Below, one piece after another: positions 11,799-23,200 of a stretch of 64,000 nucleotides of DNA. Within the stretch, counting starts at the first letter, position 1, and each line of letters begins with the position of its first letter. The notes beneath the pieces were generated by a model that saw only the letters and a program-made list of their open reading frames with translations, was not told the DNA's origin and searched no databases. Origin of the DNA: Klebsormidium nitens (lineage: Eukaryota; Streptophyta; Klebsormidiophyceae; Klebsormidiales; Klebsormidiaceae); NCBI GenBank assembly GCA_000708835.1, contig DF237088.1:62001-126000 (forward strand), written 5' to 3'. Made by a program: the position numbers and the translations under genes.

Positions 11799-14403
11799 AT
11801 GGCGCCAGATCAGAGGGGCAGCAGCCAGACGTGGTTGAACGTTGCACTTGCACAGAAGCTAGCGTTCTCCGCATCCTCAGCGGTGGTTGCGGAGACCTCT
11901 ACTTATCCAATAGGTAGGTGGCAAACAATCTTCTCCTGTTTCTTTAGCATTCCTAGGTGAAAAACCTCATAGTGCTTCCATCTGGGGCTCAAGAGATGCA
12001 ACAGATTAATGGAACAGGACAGAAAGCTTGGAATGAGCGCCACAGCTCTAGTCAATCTACAAAGAGCAAGTCTCTACCCTGCTGTTCCAACAATCTTCCC
12101 CCCCGCCTGATCAAGTGGTACCACGTTTGCAGACATCGTGAAGACCAGGCTTCAGCTGCAGGGCGAGGTTGGCAGCCTGAAAGGTGGCGCAAACGCCCGT
12201 GGGGCTTTCGGGACTGCCGCTGGGATACTCAGGGATGAGGGCCTCCAGGTAAGGTTGATATCGAATAAGTCCTCAGCTTGTCAAAGAGGGCGTCTCTCAG
12301 CTGGCTCTTCATCTGGCGAGACACAGAACTTCGAGTTTGACTCTCTGCCGCTACAATTTTGAGCCCAACGATGTGTCTGAGCGACCAATGGACCACTAAG
12401 TAGTCGCTTGGAGAACACGGTCCGCTGGTGTCCGCTTTATTTGGGTTGAGAGAGTTCGAAACAGCATATGCACGTACCAAGGATCCCAGGGGAGTCGCAA
12501 GTTCGCTTCGCTAAATCTGTGTCGCCATCTAGAAAGAACAAAGGCTCTGGCGGTTAGTATGACGGACCTAGTTAGGGTCCGGATAAGCAGCAAGCCAGTC
12601 TTGAGACTGACTCGATAATGATCAAAACTTATTCTGTCTTTGAAGTGGCTCTTACATACCAAACAAGAGACATTGTTCCTCCCTCATGTCCCAAGTTCTT
12701 CCACATACTTAGGTGTCTCCTAAAGGGACAACCTCGGAGCACGCTCAATGACTCGTACGTTCAGTGCCATCCCCTGTTTAGCTTCTGTCCCATGGACAGA
12801 AGCCCAGGTTTAACATAAATTCATTTCTTCCAAGTCAAATTTTGTATTCAAACCAACAGTTTTACTCTTTCCATTTGCTTTCTGCAACATTCACCAAACG
12901 ACCTACACCACACCTTGATTCACTGCAGGGTTTATACCGTGGTTTATCCCCCGCTGTTGGACGCCACATCTTTTACAGCAGTATACGCATTGGAGCTTAT
13001 GAGAACCTGAGGGGCTTCTTCATCGAGCCTGGCCAGGACGCCTCCTCAGTGGGGGTGGGAACCAAGATGTTGCTCGGAGCGACAGCGGGCGTGATTGGGC
13101 AAGTCGTAGCTTCCCCAATGGACCTTGTCAAGGTAAACACACAAATCTTGCAACACATCTAGTTGCTCGACAGCGGATTTGACTGCCGGTGCCGACTGCT
13201 GGCCCTTGGTTTGCTTGCTTCTTTGATGTTGTAAAAGACTTGTATACAAGCCGAATGAGAACATCGAGGAAGTCATTCCACGTTTGTGCTTTGACGTCTC
13301 CAAGGGAAACTAGTCGAGAAAGATTATCGTACCTTACCGCTTCCCTGGTCCTTCGAAGCACCGCCAGTTGTTTGTCAGGCCTGCCAGAAGTACAGGAAGG
13401 ACCAGTCTACAATGTTTGAAAGTTGAAAGATTCTTAAAGCGCCAGCGCCTCCTTGTCAACTTTGCAAGCTGCCCCCTCCTTGCAGGTCCGCATGCAAGCC
13501 GACGGCCGGCGGGTGATTTTGGGCGAGCCTCCTCGGTACCGCGGTCTGACGCACGCTCTCACGACCATCGTCCGAAAGGATGGGGTGTCCGGACTTTGGC
13601 GCGGGGTCGGTCCGAACGCCCAGCGGGCCGCACTGGTTAACTGCGGAGAGTTAGCGGCGTATGACCAAGCCAAAACCCTGGCCCTTGGGTACGGTTTAAA
13701 AGATGGGTTAGCGGCGCACACGGCAGCGAGCGTGCTGTCCGGACTGTCCGCGACGCTGTTCAGCTGTCCAGCGGACGTGGTCAAGACGCGAATGATGAAC
13801 CAGGAACGGCAAGGAACCGTCAACTTGTACAGGTGGGGGCTCGTTGATTTAGTTGCACAGACTATTGCGCGTGCAGTTCGTCAAGTGAATTTGCAGGTCA
13901 TCGAATCGGTTTAGGTTCTCGATAGGTTCTCGACTCTCGAGGTACCCTGTGACCCGTTCAAGATGCAAGAATAAACGAGGGTGTCTTGAAATGATCTTGC
14001 TTCTGCCATGAGGGAGGCTTGACTTTGGTCGAAGACGTGAAGTCTTGCTGAATGATTACGTTTAGGCAAACCATCAAGACGGGGGAACAGTAAGGAGAAA
14101 GATTACGAGGCACTCCAATGTCCGTCCCAATATCCCTCGTGACACAGAAATGCATTTTCAAAGTGCTGTGTTCTTAAAAGAGCCCGTTCGTACCACGACA
14201 GCCGACTTCACCTTTCTGACTGCCTCCACTTCTCTCATTGCAGAAACTCCCTCGACTGCCTCGTCAAAACGGTGAAGAACGAGGGCCTCTTGGCACTATG
14301 GAAGGGTTTCTTCCCCACGTGGGCACGCCTCGGGCCGTGGCAGTTTGTGTTCTGGGTCTCGTACGAACAGCTGCGGAAGGCTGCGGGTTTATCAACGTTC
14401 TAA
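11799..14403 (+). CDS. mitochondrial uncoupling protein / carrier, plant UCP3 (PUMP3) type
   Basis: Mitochondrial inner-membrane carrier (SLC25 family), closest in my reading to Arabidopsis UCP3 and animal UCP4/KMCP1. These carry anions or dissipate the proton gradient; the exact substrate cannot be read from sequence. Five exons: 11799-11913, 12133-12248, 12929-13132, 13486-13832, 14244-14403 (313 aa, typical length). Three repeats of about 100 residues each carry the carrier signature: PIDIVKTR, PMDLVKVR and PADVVKTR. Other matches are [47 protein letters not shown] and the end [20 protein letters not shown]. All introns join in phase. There is no cleavable presequence, as expected. The end lies about 0.9 kb from the convergent ATG4 gene. 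Confidence 0.93.
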
Positions 14404-15309
14404 AGTTTCCAGACGTGTTGAAATTCGTCCACTGAGTGAGTGTTTTGGTGGCCCGACCCGAATTGCATTACGGATGAATCCACCAGCCAAGGATCGAGAG
14501 CGACTTCGTCCAAGGTAGATGATGAAGGAGGCACGCGATTAGATTCTCAAAAGTGAGCCATTTTTCTCTAGATGCACGTAAAGGTCGGACGATAGATCAT
14601 TTTTGGTCAGTTTGCCCCGACTTTACAGACCAGGCGGGTAAGATAGAGATACTGGTATAGCATATTGCCATATTTGAGATGTCGAACACTTCAAAAACGG
14701 TTGCCAGCACAAACAGTCAAAATCTTGACGCGATAATACGACTTTGCATGGTCATGCAGAAACGTCGCTGCATGACCATCATGCCCCCCACGCTCGTACT
14801 CAAAAGGAACTTTCAGAATCCTTGATGATCGCCGCCATATGGCGGCATATGCAGCCGGACAGGGCCGCATGTAAGTACTTGGGCCACAAATGTTCGTATA
14901 TCTTGTACATACAGCTGTCGCGATCCGGCGGCCGGCCAATCCATTCATGTTGTCGGAACTGCCCGCACGTGGATTATACATAATGGCACGCACCGGGCCG
15001 GTCGAGGGATCCTGCGGGGCTGGAGGCTACAGTTTCTGTCTGAGATACGCGGCAACGACATATCATCCTTGCGAAAGACGAGACACCAACTTAGTCATCA
15101 AGTAATTACTGTATTGAATTTCAAGTGCTTAAGAATTTCGGACGAGCATCAACGATTGTGTGACGGTCAGCTACCACGGAAACATGCACACATGACTTCG
15201 TTGAGAATGAAGGACGAAGCATTCCAAGTTAAATGCTGCGCATACCAAGTGTTCTTGCAGTTATATACAGAAATATCAACGTCACTATATGGCAGGGGAG
15301 TCTAGTATG
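14404..15309. other. convergent intergenic spacer with palindromes
   Basis: This lies between the 3' ends of UCP3 and ATG4 and contains no recognisable gene. Two strong dyads stand out: a 12-bp-stem inverted repeat at 14748-14779 and the 16-bp perfect palindrome GCCGCCATATGGCGGC at 14831-14846. They could be cruciform-forming sites or relics of small mobile elements. Confidence 0.5.
14748..14779. repeat. inverted repeat, 12-bp arms
   Basis: ATGGTCATGCAG at 14748-14759 pairs perfectly with CTGCATGACCAT at 14768-14779 around an 8-nt loop. It lies in the gene-free spacer and is close to another palindrome at 14831-14846. Confidence 0.75.
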
Positions 15310-18300
15310 TTACAAGAGTTGCCACTCATCTTTGTTGCTTGACTCGTCTTCACCTTCCTCCTCGAAATCTTGAGTCTCTACCTGTGCACTTGTGCTTGCT
15401 CCTGATTTACCTCTGAGGTCGACCGTGAACATGGGTGCACCTCCGGCCGCCTCGGTCAACGTCGTCACGCGATGACACAAGTCTACGAACTCTCCTGCAA
15501 ACGGAAAGCAGACGTTCGAGCTTCTCTTAGAGACCAATGCATAGTGTTGCATTGGTTAAGTCGTTGAGTGATGAACATAATCGCGAGACGAGGCATACTC
15601 CGCAGAGGGAAGGCTGCCTACGAGGTTCTTTTTTTATTAGCCAAATAGCCACTGCAGCTCAGTCTCGGTATGCAACTCACCGTGATCTCGGCAGTAGAAC
15701 CCCAGAGCAAGGGAGTTGTCTAGGGAGTCAATCGGCATCCGCCTTATTGTGCTGCATCAGAAAGAAGTAAAAGTTCCAGATCAGCATACAAAATATGGCC
15801 GGACGACGTTCTTTCAAGAAAGGCAAGCAGAGCCTTCGCCACGGGCATCGGTGTGCCTTTAAACAAACTCTTCGTCTTTGGGAGACGACCCCCTGATCGC
15901 TTGCAGCAGCGGCAGTTCTCGAAACTTAGCTCACCTGCAGTGGTACGAACTCGTGTCAGGTTTCTCCTCTTGGCCTTGCAACAGCACCGCCTGCAAGACA
16001 CAAGAAGGACGTAATTGAAAACTCTGCATGAGTTGCGGCCAAAACAAAGTGCCCCAGACTGGATTTTGAACAGCTCAGAAAAGCAGGCCAGATGTTATTT
16101 CGATTCAAAAATGGTTTACCCGAAGGATGAAATCGTGTGCGAAATGACGTTCAAGAAAAAGCAGGCCGTTTGTTGTCTTGAACCCAAAAATTCGTGCTAC
16201 AAAGAGGACAGATTGTTTGCGACTTTACGTTCAGACAAAGTGGATACGGTCCAGGAACAACTGAGACAATGAGAACCACTTAGTCGCAGAAAGATGGGGC
16301 GCTTCGTTTGAACCAAAAGCATCCCAACGGCTCTTGCACTGATGCAATTATGAAGAAGAGGGGACAGCACTGGACACACAAAGCTCGTCATAACAACGGC
16401 GTGTACGTGAAGTTCGACGATGTTGAAAAGGAACCATGCGTGTAGAAAAAGCCGTCCTTCTTTCGTGAACAGCGAAGCATTTAGGCAGATGGTTCAAGGT
16501 GATCATTATTGTGTCAAAGGTGCTTCTCGTGAAACACTGGTGAACTGCTAACGAAATCGTTCGAAGCGGAAGGGACGACTCACTGGTTGGACTTCGTGCG
16601 GATCTAGGTAGAAGACCTGTTCCTCCTGATATCCAATTATGTACACAGATGCGCCAGGCTTTCCCCCAACGATGCCGACACTTTGCGGGAAGGTGAGCGC
16701 GGCTTTCAAGGAGGGCAGATACCTGGATACCACGACTTCCAGAGGAATCAGAAGGCGTCGAAGATGGAAAAAATGCACTGTGGAAGTTGGCTCAAGGTTG
16801 AAGTTATTGTTACCGAGAATTTGCATGTGGAACCCAGTAACTGGCCGTTCTATGAATCAATTCTTCTTTCCTTGGTTGAATAAAGTAAGCGCTTCAGGAG
16901 CTGAGGCCAGCTCGAGGGGGCCTTACTCACCGACACAGACCCTTTAAAGGCAGGTTCCAGACGTTTGTGGTCGGTAATCTTGCGCTATGCATCAACCGAA
17001 CCAGCCGCACAGACATGTGGAAAAGCATCTAGACGTCTGGCCAAAGAACCTCAAAAATTCTTTGCAGTTTTCAAGGATTCTCGGGAGAGTTGCTGTAAAT
17101 CTTGGCGGAAGAAAGACCAAACGCAGTGTATGCTACAGTTCGTTTTACCAAATGACGACAGAAAACATACCGGTAATTTGTATCGTAAATGGCTGAAGGC
17201 ATGCCAAGAGACACCCCCGACGTTACAGCGATTGTCCTGATGGCCTTGACACTCAATCAAGAAACAAAAGACTCCCGCTGCTTACCGCGGGTTCACTTTG
17301 TCCACCCCCAGCACCAGCGGCACCAGGATCAGCAGGGGCGACCAGTGCTCAGGCGCCTCTGAAAGAAGGTCGCTGTAGCTGGACTCCGCATCAGCGCCAG
17401 CCCGTCTTCGGCAGAGGTCGGCAACATCCTCAAGCCCGAGAACTGGAGCGCCCCCACGTTCACCGTCCGCTTCACCTGTCAAGGACGAGGAAGCAGACGT
17501 AAATCAACACGAACAAGACTAGCCTGCTCTAGCCTGTATTCTCAGAGTCTCGAAATATCGTTGGGGACGAATGCAAGACAATCAAGAGGGAGTGGTATAC
17601 TTGACCACTTTATGAGATGCACACGAGTTCTAAAGCTGCTTTTCAACGTGGGCAATCTGATGGCTCCTGCTCACATGTGACGAGCACTGCAATTATGTGT
17701 CAGGATATCAGAAGAAACCATACCTTCACTAAGTCCAGAACAAAACAAAAACAGTTGCAGCTGTCCTTCTTGAGATGAATGCAACTGTCAACTACGAAAC
17801 ATGCCTTCGAAACATCACAAAGCTACCTGACAAGCAGACAAGGAGGGAGAAGTTGCATACCTGAGACCACGCACACGGCAAACGGAAACGCATCTTTGCT
17901 GCTCTCAGACTCAGCCAGTGCCTCAAGTGACCGGCAGAGGGTGTAGGGCCCCAGCCACGCTCCAGGAGTGACCCCATGCGCTGCCCCCGCTAACACGATG
18001 TTGTGCAGCGAGAACGGACAAGAGGGCACTTGACAATCCCCAAAGCTCCTAACAAGTTGTAGGTAGTCTGGCGAGGCAGGCTGCCGAGACAGAGCGGAGG
18101 TCTAGTTATTACGCAGCGGTTGAGATGGGGCCCCAAATACACAACCTGACCAAGGCATCCTAAGACGTAAGTTTACCTTCCTGAGAACGATGAAAGACTA
18201 CAATATAAAGCCGAAAAGATGACGCTCAAGTTGTTGCCCAGGACCTGTGTCAAACAATAGAATGCTCCGGCGCCAGTTCTTGAACAAACTGCAACTTTTG

Positions 18301-19160
18301 AAAGACCACGTCAAGGATCTAGACAGATCAGCATGAGGTCTGGGGAGTGGGCTCAAACGTCTTACACTCTCAGAGGACCATCGCCAGTCTCGTTGCAAGT
18401 AGTGCTGAAGGAGAGCCTGCGCAGATATGTGAAAAGCACAAGTTAGGAGCCACAGAAGGTTGACAACCTCCTGAAGCTTGGGGTTGGTCATTCAAAGCAT
18501 TGCAGCAGCCATGGGGCACTGTTTTCTTTCTCACCTGTCCGAGCATCATCTGGCCGCTTCTGATCATGCAGCCCCAACCCACGTCGGCTGTGAGCTTTGA
18601 ATCGCCAATTGCTTCAAAGTCTGCACAATCAGCAAGCTCAGTTTTAGCTATTTAGGGTTATGGAAACAGGCCAGGCACAGCGAGGAGCTGCCAGCACATG
18701 TACCAGCAAGATGACAAAGCAGGCCACTGGCTGGAAGGCAAGACTTATTGAAGGAAGATACAAACACACTGTTTGACGCCAGCTGCTCACCTTTTCTGTA
18801 TGTGAACCACAATCTAGAAGCAAAATCTGCCAGAATGCTGTCTGCCACCTCCTGCTTGAGTGTGGTTCCATCGTCTGAGCCCTCATGACACAGCCCCAAA
18901 ATCCAGACAGGACTGCCACAGGGCGGAAGACCACTCGACCGCCCCAAAAGTTCGTTCAACCGCCTCATGTGAAAGACGTTGTACGCCGAATGATACACCC
19001 TTGCTAAAGTAAGCGCTAAGTCAGATCTCCTCTCGCACTTTTCCACAGCCCGTACGCACTCCTTTGAACAAACGTCTGACTCCTTTGACAAAGCCTCCTT
19101 CAACTGTTGCGTGCTGCTTTCAGGCTCGCCAGAGGGCTCTTGAACTCGTGACAAGCTCAT
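15310..19160 (-). CDS. ATG4: cysteine protease ATG4 (autophagy)
   Basis: Cytosolic papain-like protease that trims the C-terminus of ATG8 to expose glycine for lipidation, and removes ATG8 from membranes. Nine exons in transcript order: 19160-18791, 18620-18535, 18416-18366, 18080-17861, 17475-17286, 16722-16584, 15990-15935, 15751-15681, 15494-15310 (455 aa). Diagnostic pieces: SPVWILGLCHE and ADFASRLWFTYRKG, then DVGWGCMIRSGQMMLGQAL with the catalytic Cys, PFSLHNIV, SPLLILVPLVLGVDKVNP, GIVGGKPGASVYIIGYQ and YLDPHEVQP with the catalytic Asp and His. Near the end are SYHCR, PIDSLDNSLALGFYCRDHGEF and an acidic tail finishing in DEWQLL. That ending fits a C-terminal LIR/AIM motif (W-x-x-L after acidic residues). 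The whole triad is present, so an active protease is expected. The ATG at 19160 opens the first exon; an N-terminal Ser/Glu-rich segment precedes the catalytic domain. Confidence 0.94.
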
Positions 19161-20273
19161 CTGGGCGTTGGATGATGGAGCGTTAGCGCACCATTTGCTC
19201 GATTTCAGGGCTCATGAAACAATGGGCCAGCCGGAAGCCCAGACAAACAGCTTGAATCAAGCTGACGTGGCAAGTGTGTCGGGAGTCGGGACTCTCGAGC
19301 AATCATCTACCGAGTCTTTGCTCACTTTGATGGACATGAACCGTTCGATGAATCATACTTGAGCAATATGATTTATGAACCGTCGATACCGCCATTCTTC
19401 ACCTGGCAATGCACCAGTAGTTCGCAAACTTCTGCAGTGCGTGCTTCTGCGCCTCCTTGGCGAAGTTCTTTCACCAAGCCACTTGACAATGACATCACCA
19501 TGTTTGCAGCAGGTCAGCCGCCGGGTTACTGGTTAGCAGCTGGTTAGCTGCGGGCCAGCCGCCAGCTTATTGGTTAGCGGCTGGTCTGCCGCCAGATCAT
19601 TGGTTGGCAGCTGGTTAGCTGCAGGTCTGCCGCTCGGTTGACGATTGTCCAGCACTAGGTTAAACGCCTCAGTACAAATGGCACGCCACGAGTCATTATC
19701 AATCGGTCTGCAGGGAAGCTCTACCACACTACCGGGACACAAAGCACACTCGACTCTCCTATCATGGACCACATCAAGACCACAGTAGTATATGGCAATG
19801 TGGTTATCCTCCATGGTCGCAGTCATTAGTGAAATCTAGCAAGCGATTCGCAACTAGATTACTTAGTGAGAGAGATTCAAGTGTAGTGTGCGAAAAAGTG
19901 AACCCTACTTTGGTAGTCTAGTGGTAGAGTAGCTTCTCGAATTCAAGGATCGAACTCGTGACATGTCTGTACTGGCCCCCGTTAGGTCCATGGCGAAAGC
20001 TACGTACGGCCTTCTAATTAAAACTTATGAAAATTAAGCAAGCTGCAAGCTCCTCCGACTCGCATGCACGGTCCTGTGTTCAGATGGGAGTCCTTCGCGC
20101 GCTCTCGCTGGTGTTTGCAGAAGACTTGTAGCACAATGCCAATGGGGCAGGATGGCGGCATTGGGAGCCAAACGCAGCAATCAAAAGCATTTCAAATTGG
20201 ACAGGTTGAGACTTAATGCCACCATGCAGCGTGTCACAGTCTGAACAGGATTGAAGCAGAGCTAAAAGAGAGG
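19161..20273. promoter_or_regulatory. divergent spacer ATG4 / giant gene
   Basis: Both neighbours are transcribed outward, so two promoters are expected here. It contains a minisatellite at 19508-19638 and a tRNA A-box-like string near 19911-19936. A 97-codon minus-strand frame (19826-19533) crosses the minisatellite and resembles nothing I know. No TATA box or other element is assigned. Confidence 0.45.
19508..19638. repeat. degenerate minisatellite, about 34-41-bp units
   Basis: Units share GGTTAGCAGCTGGTTAGCT and a GCxGGTCxGCCGCC core, repeated about three and a half times with unit lengths near 41, 34 and 37 bp. The array lies about 350 bp from the ATG4 start codon and about 640 bp before the giant gene start. 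Copies differ by several substitutions, so it is not very recent. Confidence 0.75.
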
Positions 20274-23200
20274 ATGGGCAAGAGTAAGTTTCACAAGTCG
20301 GAGAAGGCTGCGCGAACTCTTAGTTTTTTCCAATCCAACTCAATTGCGCCAGCATCAAGCAAGGTAACACCCGAGAGTAGCTTCCTGCAAGATGCTGTTG
20401 TGGCACGGCAGCTCCTATCAACAGCTGTCTGGCAAGGCAACTTCGATACCCTGATCGATCAGTTGGAAGTCCTGAAGACAGGTAAGATGCATTGCTTGAA
20501 AGAGGAAATCCTTGATTCGCTTGTGTATCTAAAAACCTCCAACACATGTACAGGTGTGTGCAATCTTGAGGAACAATACTACGATCCTGCCAAGGAACTT
20601 GGCAGAAATCTGCTTTAAAAGTCTTGGCCTATCATGAAGTGCAGAGACCAGAGAGTTGCACACAATGGCGCGACCCCACTGCACAATGTGCTTGTGTGAT
20701 TCTCTTGTCCCAACTTTGCTTTTCCATGCGCTCTCTGGGTCTTCTTCCCTGCACTAGGACTGCTGAGCTACAAACTCTACCCAGAGTCAGGCTTGGTGGC
20801 AAGGTTTCCACTGACTACGTCGTGCCAGTGTACTGAGTGTTTGATATCTCTATTGCGCATGCAGGTGATGAAGCCCGATGCCTGGCAGCGCTCAACAAGC
20901 TCACCTCAGACAAAGCTCTGCTAGCATCTGTGGCAGCAGTTGAAAGCTTGACGGAGCAACTTGCCAAGGAGCTGCACAACCTCATTCTTGCCAGAAGCAG
21001 TGGCAAGAAAGGCAAGAGCGGAGCCACAGCTTCGAATAGAAAGAAGACCTGTGTTTCAACAGAAGCAAGCAGTCCAGTCAGCAATGGAGTCCAGCCTGGA
21101 GAGAAGACGACCACCACTGCTGCCTCCGAGGAGCCAGTGCCTGTATGCAAAAAGGAGAATGACAAAGCGCTTTCAGCGCAGGTCGATTGCTGTCCAGAAG
21201 AAGAGGAGGTTGATGACAGGATGGGAGCTCCCAATTATTTCAGTACAGCTCGCGAAGCACCGGAGGGATCTGAGCCTGAAGCATCTGCAACAAAAGACAA
21301 CCCCCTCAACAAGTTACTGGAAACACAGGGATGCACCACTGCGGATCTGCAGAAGATCTGCAAGCAATCTCCCGTGGAGCTGGTTTCCCAAACAGTGGCT
21401 ATGCCAGTAAGTACACGTGTTAATGCCAAGCTGCTAAAAGCGGAAGGGCCTCAACCTAGTTCTTGACAGAGAGCGAAGCTGGATGTACAAAAAGTAGAGA
21501 CAGTTGTACAGAATATTTTCTGTTTATGAATGATCACCAGTTGGTCAGTCTAGATTGTCGGCCTACCGCATCGCCATAGGGACAGTTTTCGATCGACACT
21601 TTGTCGCCGAAGGTCAGGCTTTTGCTTCCTCATAAAGCATTCAGCGGTGGACAACCCCTGAAGCAATCCTTTTTTTCTATCTTGCAGGGTATTTTGGTGC
21701 CATCTCCGGGTCTGAGGCTCCTTGGATCGTCAAAGGCTTTGGCTCTGATATCAGCTCCTGAGAGCTTGGAGATTGCTCCCATCTTCATTGCCAGCCGAAG
21801 AAGGGCAGATGTAGCACACTTGAATCTGGCAGTGCCATGGATGCTAGCAGACAAGAAGCATGTGGTGCTTTTAACAATCGAGCCCTCAGATGTGAGCTTC
21901 GAACCAGTGCCACTGATTCTCGCTGCTTTTGCAGTCGGTCATCTTGAACCATGCCTATTTGTGTTTGTTGGTCCACATCTTTCTGTCGCCTGTCTTTCCA
22001 AGTCGTGTACCTTCTATTTCAGCATCATTTATGTGATTTTAAAATGCATTTTACCTAGAGGATGTGGATTAGTCAAAGGCTATAGGATCTAAGAAGGCAG
22101 CTTAGCTGATCAATATATTGCTAGATGTTGGGGAGAAATTTTTATCTGATGTTGTGCTCTTGCTTTGTGCAGGAAGCAGCATACAGGAAGTGGGCCGAGC
22201 AGTCCGAGAGGCACATCCTTGTCGTGCTGCCAGAAGATGGACGGGGCATCGGATACGCAAGACGTTGGATACAGGATGTTGCTGCTCACCTGAAGCTGAA
22301 AAGATACTGGCAGGTAAGTCCCATTGAGAACTTTGCAAGCTGTGCTCCTGCCGCAGTGACGTCTTGGGAAAACTCAATGGTCTGGGGGCGGACACAAAAA
22401 GCTCAACACACGTCACATCTTCTGCCGTTAGCTAGGCAAGTTCTTCAGCAGAACTGATTTCGCATACATCAGGGGTGTTACAGGGAGAGGAGCATCTATA
22501 CTTGCCGGCCAAGATTGTTTTGGAAGACAAGCATACTCATTTGCATTCTTAGTATTGAGTATTAGGAGAAAGTTGTCCTGTCCCTCTTTAATGCAGATGG
22601 ACGATAACGTTTGTGCCATTCGAGACCAGGACGAGATCATTCCTGCCCATCGTGTCATGGAGCTCCTTCAAGGCCTAGAGCCCCGCTCTTTGATCAGCGT
22701 GGTGCATCCTTCCTGCAAGCTTTTCGTGTGGTACCCGGTGAGTTTTCCAGCGTGCTTCTTCTTGGACCATGGCCATCTTCTACAAAGCAAACCTTCTGTT
22801 TTTTGAAGCAGCTTCTTGTGCCCTTTGGTGTTTACTCTTTCTGGGGTGTATATTTCAACTCCACCAACAGTCGATGAGTGCTTTGCAAACATTGTAAACA
22901 GTCGGCCAATGTAATTGTATCTGTGAAGAGGTTTGTCGTCGTTGTGAGAAGGCCTATGCTGAGCATGCCTCACCTGCTATCTGCAGATGGTGCTTCTCTA
23001 CACACCGCTCAAGTCCCCACGTTTTAAGGCCGTGTTCAATGAGCGAGAGCGGGTGGCTGACGCAGAGTGGGTGGACTTCACCGAGCAAGTGCACGCTATC
23101 GACGGGCCCCTCATCCACGACAAAACGCCCTGCTGGCTGGTTCCTTATCAACCGGGCTATGTTGGCGGATGGGGCGTTCCGGATGTGAACGGGGAGTCCG

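Noticed and set aside
19533-19826. 97-codon minus-strand frame beginning MTATMEDN
   Set aside because: Half of it is the minisatellite, no family is recognisable and no splice partner is visible. A small lineage-specific gene cannot be fully excluded.
19911-19960. tRNA-like string with an A-box match (GGTAGTCTAGTGGTAGAG) and a nearby TCGAA segment
   Set aside because: The B-box-like part matches only on the opposite strand and no cloverleaf can be drawn. At most it is a degraded tRNA or SINE fragment.
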